Source of the DNA: Peromyscus leucopus
Lineage: Eukaryota > Chordata > Mammalia > Rodentia > Cricetidae
NCBI RefSeq assembly: GCF_004664715.2
Contig: NC_051071.1
Coordinates: 28,885,661 to 28,949,660, forward strand
Length of the DNA: 64,000 nucleotides
Direction of reading: 5' to 3'
Positions within the stretch are counted from its first letter, which is position 1, and each line of letters starts with the position of its first letter. Below are positions 1 through 12,655 of this stretch, in pieces. The notes below the pieces were generated by a model. It saw nothing but the letters and a program-made list of their open reading frames with translations, did not search any database and had not been told where the DNA came from. Position numbers and translations under genes: made by a program.

Positions 1-373
1 CTGCCCATTTGCAGGCCAGTATTCAAGACTAGGACAGTATGTGCACTATTTCCCACAAAAGAGTTAACAGATGAATAGATGCATGAGTGAATCTCTGGTG
101 GTGTGCCCTCGTGAGATATTTTTGAAAGGAAAACAATGCAAAAGGAGGCAGCAATGGAGCTGCTAGTTGAGAAGATACCAGGGTATTCATTCTTTCATAT
201 TTTATCCTCACAAATCACTGCCACACATCAGGAAATCAATCTTCTCATCATCCCTTAAACCAATCTGACACTTCATCAGCTCTGCTGCACACCTGACATG
301 CTTGCTGTCAGGGCCTTCCCTCCCCTTAGATTATATGAAACTTTCCAGGAAAGTCATGTACTGGTCCAGAAAG
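1..373. other. Unassigned sequence
   Basis: No gene, RNA or repeat recognised. The short open frames lack family motifs. Confidence 0.5.
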
Positions 374-421
374 CTCTCTCTCTCTCTCTCTCCCTCCGCA
401 CCCCCCTCTCTCTCACACACA

Positions 422-468
<47 letters not shown>
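374..468. repeat. Compound microsatellite (CT)n then (CA)n
   Basis: An imperfect CT run (374-393, with a second short run near 406-413) is followed by a nearly pure CA run to 468. The open frames across it encode only His-Thr or Ser-Leu repeats and are artefacts. Confidence 0.95.
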
Positions 469-470
<2 letters not shown>

Positions 471-1189
471 CTGTTCCCTTATACCTTGTATTTAGTGAAC
501 TTCTCATCCATCTTCATCCTATTGTGCTCCTGTTCTGTCCATCAATCTTTCACAGTATTAATCTTGTTTGGCAAGGACTCCTGTGATATTATACACATAC
601 CTCCATTATTATCCCTCCACATCTTATTGCATCTTGATTTCCATTTGATTTTGAGTAAGCGCAGCAATGATGATAAATAGAAGTATATTAGCTATAGGTA
701 TAAACACACTCCATACTGCAACATTTATCTTTACTTATTTTTAAATATATTTTTTTTAATTTTTAAATAAATAAAAATATCATAGACCAAAATCAGGAAA
801 TTCCAAAGTCTATACAACTTAGTGAACTTATAGACAATTGGAATTTGAATCTGAGCTGTAAAGCTTCATATTAAATTTTAAACTTTTAACACTAAATATA
901 TGTTACATACTCATCAACTACCAAAACTAAAATATCCACTACAGAATTAGAAGGAAAATAATTAGCTTTGTATCAACTTTCATAATTGTCCTATTGTCTG
1001 CATCCACTCCTTTCTCATCATTACCAACATTTATTTTTCATCTAAAGCATAGACCATGCAAAATGTCTTACATAAATAGAAAATCTCTCAAATGTACACA
1101 TATAGGAAGACTTATCTCCTCCAAATACCACTTTTACATGTACTCAGAGTCCCAACTGACATCTCCAAAAGTTATTTTGTAGATATTAA
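469..1189. other. Unassigned AT-rich sequence
   Basis: No gene or repeat family recognised. 735-780 is a T/A-rich low-complexity patch. Confidence 0.5.
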
Positions 1190-2945
1190 CAAACTGATTC
1201 AAAGCTTCATTCCAGTGGCAAATGATGCCAAATGGCCAAAAACAACAAAGAATATACAAAGCCCTACTATCTGACTCACCATGCAGTTATAGTAAAGAAG
1301 ACATTGTAGTATGACAAACAGGAGCACCTAGATTTTCAATTGACCTTAAGAACAATTGCAAAAGAGACTCAAAAGAAAGTCAACTAAAATTTGATAAGAT
1401 TGAGATAATTCGGAGGAGAAAAGGCAGACCATTCAATGACTTTTTCTCCCTGCAGTAGACAGCCACATGAAGAACACTTGTATACAGAGACATGGGGGTT
1501 CCAAATGGCCATAGGTCTAGAAGCAAAATGGGGATGAAAGAATCCATAGAAAAACATAGGAAAAGTTTAGAATCAACAGGAGCATTTTAGATCTAACACT
1601 AGGAACATGACTGATGGGTGAAAAAATAAAAGGTTAGACCTTATTTAAGTTAAGAAATCTCTTCTTAAGAATTAAACTGAGAAAGGTACAGAAAGATAAA
1701 CCAAAAATGGAAAGTAAGTCTGTAAAAACATATGGCAACAGAGAACTTCTTTTCAAACTACTTTTTAAGATCCCACAATATAAAGGCCAGCAACCGAAGC
1801 ACAAAAAAGCCACAGATATTTTAAGGATGTGCAAATGGTAAATACACATCTTAAGCATGCCAATGTGTTGTGTCATTAGAGAATTTAAAGACAATCAAGG
1901 ACATCACTGTGAATCTGTTACAATAGCTGAGATTCAGAACATAGACAACACCAAGTGCAGACAGAGATGTGGGACATTAGGGAATCTCACCTATGAGTGG
2001 TGGAAATGGAAATAGTGCACTCACTTTCAAAGACAATATGGGAATTTATTACAAACTCAAGCATATTCTTACCAGAGGATCCAGAAGTAATACCCAAATG
2101 AACTGAAAATGTTTGTCAAACTTCATAGTTGGGGAGGAGATGTGGCAGGGAAGGGTCTAAGAGGAGTTACAAGGGGAATGAGTTTTTTTTTTTTAATATG
2201 ATCAAATATAGCACATATATGTATGAAATTCTCCAAGAATGAGTTTAAAATAATAAAAACTTGTTCCTTGTGCAGCTAAAGACATCCCCTGTTAACTGAT
2301 TAAAAGTGTGTCCATACACAGTGTGCATGTCAGTATTACAGCAGATTTACTCATAATTGTAAATGTTTGAAAGAATCAAGATGTCTTCCAGAATGCAGAT
2401 TAATAGGTATGGAATATTAGAAAAGTGCAGTGTGATTCAGAGACAAAGAGTAATAACACAGGCACCGTATACGTGGAGGGACATTACATACATCCTGCTA
2501 AGAGAAAGGAGGCAATCCTAAAAAAAATGTGATGGGTTCCTAACTATGCAACATTCTGAAAAGACAAAACTATAAATTCAGTAAAACAATTAGCGTAAGG
2601 CTCTCCACAGGGAGCAGTTCAAACACATGATGTACAGTAAACAGAGTCCATTGAAACTATTTAGTGTGATGCTGTGACCATAGAAACATGCCACCACATG
2701 TTTGTCAAACACCAGAAGTATTGCGATAACAAAAACAAACCTTAAGGTGGACTCTGAACTTCTGGTAATGTTATAGCAAATGTGAGCCAATTAGCTGTGA
2801 TAAATAAGCTACATGAATAATAAAACAACAAACTGAGGAAGCTGTGGAAGGTAAGAGCATTATATGAGAATGCTGAACTCTTACCCAACAGTTCTGTAAA
2901 TCTAAAATTTCTCTAAAACTAAAAGTTTATTAAAGTCTGCTAAAA
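1190..2945 (+). mobile_element. Ancient L1 (LINE-1) 3' portion, interrupted
   Basis: The stretch follows, in order, the last part of L1 ORF2 and the 3' UTR of an old mammalian (L1M-like) LINE. A segment near 1270-1320 resembles the 'tacagtaatcaagacagtgtgg' region. The 'tgtcattag..a' and 'gacaacaccaag' regions lie at 1870-1960, a 'tactcataattg' segment near 2350, and the end 'ctaaaa...gtttattaaagtct' at about 2910-2940. It is full of stops and small indels, so it is long dead. A younger L1 tail (2128-2262) interrupts it, and the old sequence resumes in register on the far side. Confidence 0.8.
2128..2262 (+). mobile_element. Younger rodent L1 3' terminus nested in the old L1
   Basis: A G/A-rich segment is followed by a motif close to 'atatgatcaaatata..gtatgaaattctc(c)aagaa' and an A-rich end. 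This is the hallmark 3' end of rodent Lx-type LINEs. It is heavily 5'-truncated to about 135 bp. No clear target-site duplication was found. Confidence 0.7.
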
Positions 2946-3474
2946 ACAGAACTTGAATAGCTAGATGTTTGTAATGTTACATTGATATGCTGCATCTCTA
3001 AGTGTTGGTTGTTGGAGAATTTATCACTTTTATGTCCTCAAGTTTTATGAAACTCATATATATATATATATGTATGTATAAATAAAATTCACAGGAGATG
3101 TGAATGTCTACATATTAGTAGAGTGAAATTTGGTGACTATTTAAGAAATAAATTGTTGTTGGTTTCTTTACATTTTGTATTTCCAACAGGCATATCATCT
3201 TACTTTATTGATTGCAGCATAAGTTTCCTGATATTGAAGACTGTACTACTCTCACAGTACATTCCACAGACTTTTCATTGCCCGAAGTCTCTGCCAGTAT
3301 ATAACTTCACTTCACTCATGAATTGATCCAGAAGATGTTTCTTCCCAAGTCTGTTTCAGTGTTCATTGTCCCTCTTTCCTCTTGGTTTCATATTTGAGTT
3401 TAGGATCCACTGGATAAAAAGATATTGGTGGGTACATGGAAAGTTCCATGAATGTCAAAATGATTGCTGGAAAT
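2946..3474. other. Unassigned sequence with a short (TA)n tract
   Basis: A TA/TATG tract lies at 3055-3080. Nothing else recognised. Confidence 0.5.
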
Positions 3475-3615
3475 GGGACCATTGTGTGGAAGTAGGTGGT
3501 CAGAGATAGAGTCCCATCCTTTTACATACTTCACTGACCATGTTCCAGTCACCTGTTCCTCCAAACCTCAGAGGGTCCTCATCTGCAAAACAAATGGGCA
3601 CCAAGGACACATATT
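3475..3615 (+). mobile_element. MIR-like SINE fossil
   Basis: The run 'cctcagagggtcctcatctg' followed by 'caaaacaaatgggca' resembles the MIR core 'cctcagtttcctcatctgtaaaatgggg', with weaker resemblance upstream. Very diverged. Confidence 0.4.
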
Positions 3616-4879
3616 CCTGTTCTCAGAAAGTACAATGAGCATTTCTTCATTGTTTGTCTTCTCATTATAATTTTACCCATATGCCATAGCAGTAAATCGT
3701 GTAGTTATACTTGCCAAGCCAGTTAAGTAGATGTATTTTTACTTTGTTCTTCTGTTTAAGCTGCTCTTTCTGACCAAGCACGCCCAAGTTGAAGCAATGC
3801 TATTTATAAATAATGTGACTTTTTTTTTGGAGACACTCTAATTTTAGCTTGAGCAAAATCACCATTTTTTTTTCCTGCTGAAAGACCAGTCATGCATCAG
3901 AGACATTTTTTGTGGAATACGAAATCATTTCCCTAATAATAAAATCCTATGCTTTTATTTTGTCTTTAAATTCCTCAAAGAAACCTAGCTCACAAGGTTT
4001 TCTGACGGAATGCTAAAGCTGACAGGAACTGAGGACATTATCTATTCTCTCTCCTCTATTCAAGGTCTTAGAAATTGAGTACCAAAGAGTTCTCAGATCC
4101 TGGGCAAGAAAAAGTCATAAGGACTGTGTACAAGTACTCATGAAATGACAGGACTGATATATCATGACTTAAAGGGTACCGATGCCACTGCTTTCTTCTA
4201 TTCTCAGTGAGATCCAGAAATGACGATCTCTGAAGATATCTCATTACCTTAATGGAAAGGTTCAAGGTAGATCAAGTTGAAATACATATGTATATGGTGC
4301 TGTGAATTGTTCTTTTCACAGAAAGGGATAGTAGGTAGATTCTGTACATTTGAGGGACCTTCTTCTCTTAGCTTCTGTATCTGCAGAAATGAAGGATTCA
4401 TGTTTCTGTGTATGTGGAGAGATAGACAGGCCTGGGGCTTAAATCTGTACAAATATATTTTCCCTTGCTTCTTTTCTCCATGTGTTTCTTTTCCATCAAT
4501 TAACAAGAAACCTTGTCAGCATAGCTTGGCCAGGAGTCCAAAGGTTGAGCTTGGAAAGAAGTTTGCTACCCTGGTCTTACCCTCCACTAAACCAGTTCTA
4601 AATCACATCTGTCAGGTTGTATTGTAATCTGTCTTTTCTAGACATAGAACCAGCTCTTACTGAGGTGACACACCTTGCTCTATGTATGTTATCACTTTCT
4701 TTTCTGGTCTTCAATGGAACAAGAACTGACCAATACAACTTATACATGTTTTTATATTCACATTGTTATCTCCTTCTACAGCTTTAACAACATCTTAAGT
4801 TTGTATTGGAATCTACTGGGTTCTAAATAAGGAGGTTTTCTAATGTTCCAGGACTAGGTGAGCTGTGTCACATACATTC
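3616..4879. other. Unassigned sequence
   Basis: No gene or repeat supported. The 116-codon plus frame (4277-4627) and the frames opposite it show no domain, signal or composition typical of coding sequence. Confidence 0.45.
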
Positions 4880-7012
4880 TCAGTAGAGGAATCTCAAACA
4901 GACTGAGAAATACTTAAAGAAATGTTCAACATCCTTAGTCACTAGGGACATGCAAATCAAAACTACTTTGAGATTCCATCTTACACTTGTCAGAATGGAT
5001 AAGATTAAAAAATACAAGTGACAGCTCATTCTGGAGAGGATGAGGAAAAAGGGGAATACTCCTCCACTGCTGGAGAGAGTGCAAACTTGTGCAGCCACTA
5101 TGGAAATCAATAATGCAGTTCCTCAGAAAATTGTGAATGAATCTACCTCAAGATCCAGCTATAGGACTCTTGGGCATATACCCAAAGGATTATCCATCCT
5201 ATCACAAGGACACTTGCCCAAACTATGTTCATTGATGCTTTGTTCATAATATACAGAAAATGGAAAAAATCCAGATGTCCCTCAACAGAAGAATGAATAA
5301 AGAAAATGAGGCACATTTGCACAATAGAGTATTACTCAGCCATTAAAAAAAACCATGAAATTTGCAGACAAATGGTTGGAGCTAGAAAAATTCATCCTGA
5401 GTGAGGTAACCCAGACCCAGAAATACAAACATGGTATGTACTCACTCATAAGTGGATATTAGCTATTAAGTAAAGGATAATCACACTATAATCTACAGAC
5501 ACCGACAAGCTAAGTAACAAGTAGGGCTCTAGGGAGTGGAGGGTACATGGATCTCCCTGAAAAGGGGAAGTAGAATAGATTTAGCAGGTGGACTGGGGGT
5601 GGGTGGGGACAGGAGCAGAAAGGATCAGGTAGGGGACAGATGGAGGGAGAGAGTTTGGAGAAAGACAGCTAGAACTGGGGACATGGGGAAGGGTGTCAGT
5701 GTGGAAACAGTGCAGTCAAAACTTCCTGGAATCAATGATGGTAACCCGCGTGAAAACTCCTAGTAATGGAAAATATGGAGTCTGACCTGGCCATCTTTTG
5801 TAAACCAGCAAGGCTTCTAGTGGTGGGAAAGAGTTGCATTTGGTTGAATTGTTGGCTAAGTGGGTCCCTAAACAACCCAGGACCTAGGACAGAGGGTTGC
5901 TCTCTGAAATTAACAGTGGAGTCCCACTGTGGAAGGCAACATCCAAACAGCTCCTTGCAAATAGATGTAAGCTAGTTCCTACATGAAGCCGTCACCAGTA
6001 TGTTTTAGTCTCCTTGGCATGAGAAGTTAATTTTCAGGCTATGGAAAAAGGGAGAAGAGAAACCTGGACATCAAACCAGCCATAAAAACCTCAACCTACA
6101 ATCTGTCCTACCTATAAGATATACTGGAGTAATGGTGGTGCAGAACTTGTAGAACTGGCCAACCAGTGTTTGGTTTAATTTGAGGTTCATGCCATGAGAG
6201 GGAGTCCATGCGTTATACTGTCTGGATGCCCAGGAACTGAAAACTGAGGTAGAAGCAAACAGGACAGGCAAAAATATCAATGAAATGATTCCTAATGATG
6301 TTCAGTTACACTCATAGACTCCTGCCTTGTCCAGCCATAAGAGAGGCTTCCCCTGACAGCAGATGGGAGCAGCTTCAGAGACTCACAGCCAGACACTATT
6401 CAGAGAGAGAGTCTAAGTTGGAGGTCTCCATCATATAAAGACAGGCAAAAGTCCCCCCATCAGGTTTCTAACATAGGAGATCAGAGAACCCAGCAAAAAG
6501 AGGGGAGGAAATGTTGTGGGAGTTAGAGTGATGGATGCCACCAGGAGAATATGGTCCACTGAGTCAACTAAGCAGGGATCACATGAGCTCACAGAGACTG
6601 AAGCATCAAGCATAAGGCCTGCAAGGGTCTGCACCAGGTTCTTTGCATGTGTGTAATGGTTTTTAGCTTGGTATTTTTGTGGGACTTCTAATACTGGGAG
6701 TAGGTGTGTCTCTGACTCTTTTGCCTGCTCTTGGGACTCTTTCTCCTATTGGGTTGCCTTGCCCAGCTCTGATAGGGGGGCTTTTTGCCTTGTCTTATTG
6801 TATTTTCTTTCATTCTGTTTGGCTGTCATCTCTTGGAGGCATGCTCTTTTTTGAAGAGGGAAAGGAGGGGGTATGGATCTGGAGAAGAGGAGAAGTGGTA
6901 GGTAGCTGGGAGGAGTGGAGGGAAACTGGTTGGGATGCTTTGTATGAGAGAACAATCTATTATCAATATATAAAAGAAAAGAAAGTACAGAAAAAACACC
7001 TATTCTAAAACA
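4880..7012 (+). mobile_element. Rodent L1 3' end: ORF2 tail plus long 3' UTR
   Basis: From 4880 to about 5500 the sequence matches the end of L1 ORF2: the 'aaatgttcaacatccttag' region, 'atgcaaatcaaaactac', 'tgggcatatacccaaagga', 'actcagccattaaaaaa' and 'actcataagtggatattag'. A long 3' UTR follows, ending in the G-rich 'gggaggagtggagggaaactggttgg' segment and an A-rich tail near 6970-7012. Frameshifts and stops leave no intact ORF2. The upstream 5 kb of a full L1 is missing, so this is a 5'-truncated, inactive copy of about 2.1 kb. Confidence 0.85.
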
Positions 7013-8777
7013 AAAGGAAGAGAAAGAAGGATGAATTTAATTTTAAATTTAAATACTATCAAAAACACTACTGTCATCAGTCAGCCTACCAAAAATAAGT
7101 ACTTTTATCTTATGTTGTGAAGATATTAGTGGCTGCAACTCAGAGACTGAAGTTTCATATAGAATCCTAATGCAAAAACTGGTCTATATTTAGCTTCAGA
7201 AATGATTGATGTTCCCTTTGACAGAGCATTTTTAAAAGACACACACATTTGTGCATGGGTGTGCCTGAAGTTCTGGGAACACACGACAAATAGGGTAATC
7301 AAGCAGAGCCACAAAGAGACAGCTCAGAAAGGAGGAAGTCATTAAGATTCTCCATCCTGGCCTTGCCATGTATAGGAATAAATAGCAACTTCCTATAGAG
7401 GCTTCTGAAAAGAATCAGGAGGAGAGGCTATGAGTCAGGTGCTGTGAATTCCAAGACCTTCCTGACTAGACAGGAGTTCGTACAAGGTCACCGAGAAAGC
7501 CTAGAGGTTAGCATAATGTGTGATAGAAGAAAATTTCAGTAATCCTCAATAAGGGTGATGTGATGTTCATTTCCTGTTCTTCTCACATTGTGAAAAATGG
7601 GAAGGACCAGGTAAAATGTCGCTTCTGTAAAAACTTTGCATGTTCCCTGATGACTTCTTCACCTACCTTTATATGTAAGACATGTTATTGTCCATTACAC
7701 TATGGCAATTAACTCACTGTTCTGCTTGTATTAGTTTAGGTTTCATCAGGAAAACAGACTTTCCTATCCTGAGGTAACCTGAATACAGGAATTGTGGCTG
7801 GGTAAGCAGTATCTAACAGAGGGGGCAGTAAAGTTGAGGACAGTAGGGACAAACCAAGGTCTTAAAATATAAACAAAAACTTTGACTCCATCAGCAAAAC
7901 AGGGTCCACATCGGTAACTTCCATGATGCATGTAGACTGTATAAGAATCTGGTTGGATTACATCATGAACAAATGCTCACTGGGTCCATGATAACACAAA
8001 AGAGGGGAACCAAAAAAAAAAATTGGAGGAACTACACATTCATCTTCTGTCCTGCAGTGGCAGTACACTCCATATATTAGCAAGAGCATGAAGACTTTGT
8101 AGTAGCTTTGTCTTCTCGAGGAAATAATTTGAAGATAATAGCAGCATAGAGTCCTACATTTAAAATCATGGTCATCTGTGGATTTTCCAAATGCTAATTA
8201 GAGTCATATAAAGAAGAAGTTTGAATTCACTACCTTGACACAGTTAAAGTTTATCTAGACTGTTATCCTCTCATGGAGACTTGGTAGGACTTATTCATGT
8301 TTTATCTATGGTTTTGATATAGGCTTGCTATATAGTCTAATAAGGTTCCAATCTCATGATTTAGACCACAAGAATCTAGAGGCAAAGGATCTGTACTTTA
8401 GGAACCACAAGCCACACGTTCATTTAAATTAAAAAAAAAATATTTGGACCTTGGGGATAAATCTAATGTCATTGTGCTATAAAACTCTTAGGAGGTCTTG
8501 GGAACTATTATATTTTGCATTAGTAAGAATGTGCAAAATTTGATATTAGTGGCCAGAATGGAGGTTTAGAGATGAGCCTATTACATCCTTTGGTATCCCT
8601 CACATTAAGAGATGGATTCTAAGTCTCTGTGACCACCTTTCTCATAGATTACAGAAATAAGAACACTTTTGGTTTTCTTGCCTATGTTAGAAGTTGACGC
8701 TCTGATCCCTAGCTCTTGAGATGGCTATTCTTTGGTCCAGCTACCACAATATGAAAAAGCACAGGCTAGATGATTTC
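7013..8777. other. Unassigned sequence, perhaps an old LTR near 8450-8765
   Basis: No gene recognised. 8450-8765 has the feel of an old mammalian LTR but I could not assign a family. About 7725-7800 ('attagtttaggtttcatcagg') resembles the edge of an ERVL-like repeat. Confidence 0.35.
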
Positions 8778-8913
<136 letters not shown>

Positions 8914-8923
8914 TTTCTTTTTT

Positions 8924-8998
8924 GTGTGGAGCTAAGGATCAAGCCTAGGGCCTTGCGAATGCTGGGCAAGCATTCTACCACTGAGCTAAATCCCCTAG
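8924..8998 (-). mobile_element. ID SINE
   Basis: The complement of 'gggccttgcgaatgctgggc' and 'tctaccactgagctaaatcc' is the ID consensus (a BC1/alanine-tRNA-derived SINE), including the internal pol III A-box region near the 'gatttagctcagtggtaga' segment. The SINE 3' tail points left into the microsatellite. Confidence 0.9.
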
Positions 8999-9527
8999 AT
9001 GGACAAATCTATTCTTTCTTAGCTCTTGACTACAGGTGTGATGCCAGGTGCTTGAGTTATAATCTTGGTGGATTATAACATAGAATTATAAATCAAAGTT
9101 CCTCTGTTTATTGCAGCAATATAAATGAAATTAGAAAGGCAGCCATAGATTGCAGATAACTGAAGAAATGGGATTGGTGTGCTGGTATCTTGTTAATCAT
9201 AGCTGATTCTTCAGCCCCAACTGACCAGAAAACAGATTCTTAGTACAAAATATTGCCCAAATGGCCTTGACAGAGTCCTTCACAAGCCAGGTCTCCAATC
9301 TCTGCACCTCTCTCAGCATTTCTATTTTCTAAACTTCCATAGTAGCTCCGTCAGCTCTGAGCATTGAATAACCTCTTCTAGACCAAATCCCCCAAATCTT
9401 TTCACAGTCCTCCCTGAAAACTCCAACATGGTTTGGTCTATTACAGAAATACCTTATTCTCTGATATTGATTTCTTTCCTGCAAGGGTTTCTGATACTCT
9501 GATGAAATCACTGCCAAAAGCCAACTT
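8999..9527. other. Unassigned sequence
   Basis: No gene or repeat recognised. Confidence 0.5.
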
Positions 9528-9850
9528 GCGGAAGAAAGGCCTTCACATTACAGGTTACAGGCCATCATGGAGGGGAGCCATGGCAAGAGCTCAGGGCAAG
9601 ATCTTGGAAAGAGAAAATGAGTTTGAGCCCATGGAAGACTGAACTTTACTGATTGGCTCTTCATGACTTGCTCAGTCAGCTTCCTTACACAACCCAGGAC
9701 CACCTGCCCATGGATGGCACCAGCTATAGTGGGCTGAGCTCTCCCACATCAAGCATTAACCAAGAAAATGTTCAAAAGACATGCCAACAGGGCAATCTTA
9801 ATTGAGGTTCTCTCTTCCTAGGTGACTCTGGTGTGTTAAAATTGACAAGA
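9528..9850 (-). mobile_element. MaLR-like rodent LTR, truncated
   Basis: Same family as the copy at 14751-15175: shared 'ttgctcagtc...cttcctta(c/t)a', 'acccaggaccac', a 'caagcattaaccaagaaaatg' segment, and the end 'gactctgg.gtg....aattgaca'. The LTR 3' part (left side on the plus strand) is missing. Confidence 0.65.
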
Positions 9851-12275
9851 ACTAAGAAGCAAAGTTGGCCAAATCTCCCATTCAAAAACAGATGACTGAC
9901 AGGATTAAGATACAGATTGTAGTTTCCCGACTCCTGTTTTAGTATTCTAGACTTCATCTTACCCTTGCTTAATCCTACAACCTGAGGCTTAAAGTTTGTT
10001 ATCATTATCAGAAAAATGAGAATGAGAATGGCAAATGTCCTATTACCAATATGCAGATAACCCAAAAAAGTCCAACAAAACAAACAAACTAGAAATACAG
10101 ACATTTCTAGAAATGTCTATTGCATTGGAGAGATAGTAAATCAGTTGCAGTTGTGTATTTTTTCCAAGTCTCCCCATTGCTGTCTGTTATCTGCTGTATC
10201 TTTCCTGCGAAGCAGGGCACTTGTCATTCCACCTTTATAAGTGGAGTTGTAAGAGGTCCTAGGGGACATTTTCAGGATCCTTTGACCTCCCTGTCATATG
10301 TTGTCATCCTAATCCTGTGACTCATGAGCTGCCAACTTGTCTCAGTCCTTTCCTAAGTCAACTGACGCTGCCTACTTTGCTTCATTTTCTTCACTTATCA
10401 CAAAAATCATCAGAAATTATCTTCTTTCATATCTTGGCTCTACAACTATATTTTAACCTTTTAACAATACCAGTCTACTTTCTGACTTGTTTACTTATAC
10501 ATTACCCGCTTTTATGCCTGCTGTCTATTAAGACTCAGCATTATTAGTTAAACAAATTAAATGAATAACTTGTGTAATCATGCCTCATCATCACTGACGA
10601 AGCAGAGGCTCTACTATGTACCTAGTCTTTTCCTCAGGGTTTTTAGTATCTGGACCAGAAACTTTACTTTGCTATAATTTAGAAAAGACACATATCTACT
10701 ATGAAATAAGACTTTGTGAGGGTATTGGTGGAGATGAATTGGCTGTCTGTAGTACTGAATGAATACATACAGTGTGTATTTAGCTAGAGCATAATTGTTT
10801 CCTAAGGCCTTATTGTACAGTTCATACACAGTGCCCATTCCTGATTGTCTGGTCACACAGCTCACTGTAACCATAGTGTGCTTTGTCATCTGTGCATTTG
10901 CAGAGTGTCCTCCAGTATACCCTTTTCTGAATGCCTTGTGTCCTATGACTGCCAATTCTCTGTGCACGATTCTCTTTTTATCTCAGTGTGCTTTGACTGC
11001 GTTTGGGAATGAAAGCTTGATTATTGGACATGCCCTTGTCAAATTGAGTTTAACTTGGGAACAGATTGCCTTTTGCAAAGACACATATAGATACTATTGC
11101 ACTCTGTTCCTCTCTTACTCTGTCTAAAGCAGACGAGGAGTTTTCTCAGAATCTGTTTCAGTGGCAGCCATGTGTGGGCAGAGAAGCCATAGTATTCATT
11201 ACATGGGTGCTGAGCCTAATGCAGGTCAACTGAAGGACAGAAAAGAAGAGCTACAAGAGGAGGCTGCAGGGTCACCTTTAAAGAAGACTTTTATTTTTTT
11301 AAAGCCGAATTCCTAAAAGCTGAGTAGGTGAAGCTTGCGAAGGAGAGAGAGCCCCACCCCCACCTCCAATCCCTGTGCTTTGTCTATGCTTGAATACTGA
11401 GGATGCTACACAAAGGCGAATATAGAGTGGCAATGGGTCTAACATGTATTGAATGTGAGTGAGTTACATAGATTCAGAGGATGTAAAAAGGCAAAATTAG
11501 GATCCCTACATGTTCTTAGCATTTTTTTTTTCTTTTTCTCTCTGCAAGCACTCCATGAAGGTGGGGTGAGAGATGAAGTGTGAATGCTTGTTTGGGCTGG
11601 CTTACCAGGTGATTTGAAAGGCTTCTTAAGGCTTTTGAATGCTGTCTTGAAGGGAACTGGTAGACACTGACAGGTTTTAGGCAGCAAATTACTTTGTCAA
11701 ATTTACAATTTAAAAGCTACCTCTGGCTACAGTGTGGGGGATAAATTGGAGTAGGCTGAGACTAAAAGCAAGAAAAAGACTAGGGAACCTGCTGCCACTG
11801 TCTATAAAAACCATAGTAACTTTGCAATAGAGAAAAGGAATTCTGTGAAAAGGGTGAGGGAAGAAGTGATCAGTCTGGGCCGGGAAAATCTCTTTTCAGT
11901 GGTGGCCTCTGAACAAAGCTGGCATCTCTTGGTTTATTAATATGCTTCCACTTCAACACCTACCAAATGAAGCACTAACACTCTGAGATGGGGAGAGGTG
12001 GAAGAAAAGCCAATGTGATTATAATCTAATGCTGATATAATAAATGAAAAACCCTTTGAGTCTTAGCTGAAGTCTCTAATCAGATGTTTGCTAGCTGTTT
12101 TCCTTTGCATAAGTCACCTTATTTCAGGAAGACACACTCATTCAGTGGGCAAATTCACACTTATTGTAAGTTAATTTTGGAACTTTCTAGAAAACCTTTT
12201 GGCACTAAGGGAAGACATTATTCACTCCTGGTCAGTTCCTTGAATGGCTTCTGTCCTTCATGGACACTGATTGAC
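9851..12275. other. Unassigned sequence
   Basis: About 2.4 kb without a recognised gene or repeat. Overlapping opposite-strand frames of 110-117 codons at 10614-11127 have no recognisable protein signature. Confidence 0.45.
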
Positions 12276-12407
12276 ATAATGGGGTGGGGATATAGCAGGA
12301 AGTGATTGTTATAATGGGGTGGGGGTAGGGCAGGAAGTGATTGTTATAATGGGGTGGGGGTAGGGCAGGAAGTGATTGCTATAATGGGGTGGGGGGAGGG
12401 CAGGAAG
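12276..12407. repeat. G-rich minisatellite, 35-bp unit, about 3.8 copies
   Basis: Copies begin at 12276, 12311, 12346 and 12381, each starting 'ataatggggtggggg' and continuing 'agggcaggaagtgattg'. The last is cut at 12407. Copies 2 and 3 are identical over the whole unit, while 1 and 4 differ by a few bases, mainly in the G-tract. Confidence 0.95.
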
Positions 12408-12655
12408 CTGAGTCAAATGTCTCAGCAAACCTGAAACAGAGAAGGAAGGACTGGATCTCAGATTCAGCTTTATTCTAGTGCTGGACTATGGAATCTAAAG
12501 ATAGGAAACATTGAGTCAAATGTGTGAAGTCATAACCAGTAAGCTCACCCCACAGACAGTCCCCTCAATTCCAATCAAGGGGCTTTGAATTTTTTGACAT
12601 GAGGCCCTTGCATAACACATATATTTGATTTGGGTCATCCCACTAACCTTGCTGG
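12408..12655. other. Unassigned sequence
   Basis: Spacer between the minisatellite and the first solo LTR. The 5 bases GCTGG at 12651-12655 are the left copy of that LTR's target-site duplication. Confidence 0.5.

Noticed and set aside
298..586. Frames rich in His-Thr and Ser-Leu; likewise 8721-9078, 30902-31191, 32968-33385, 36514-36714 and 38414-38720
   Set aside because: They are translations of CA, CT, CTTT or purine microsatellites, not proteins.
10614..11127. Overlapping 117- and 110-codon frames on opposite strands
   Set aside because: Mutual shadows in low-stop sequence with no recognisable family; no support for either as a gene.
12276..12407. CRISPR-like direct repeats
   Set aside because: The 35-bp units are directly adjacent without spacers, and this is a mammalian genome. 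It is a minisatellite.
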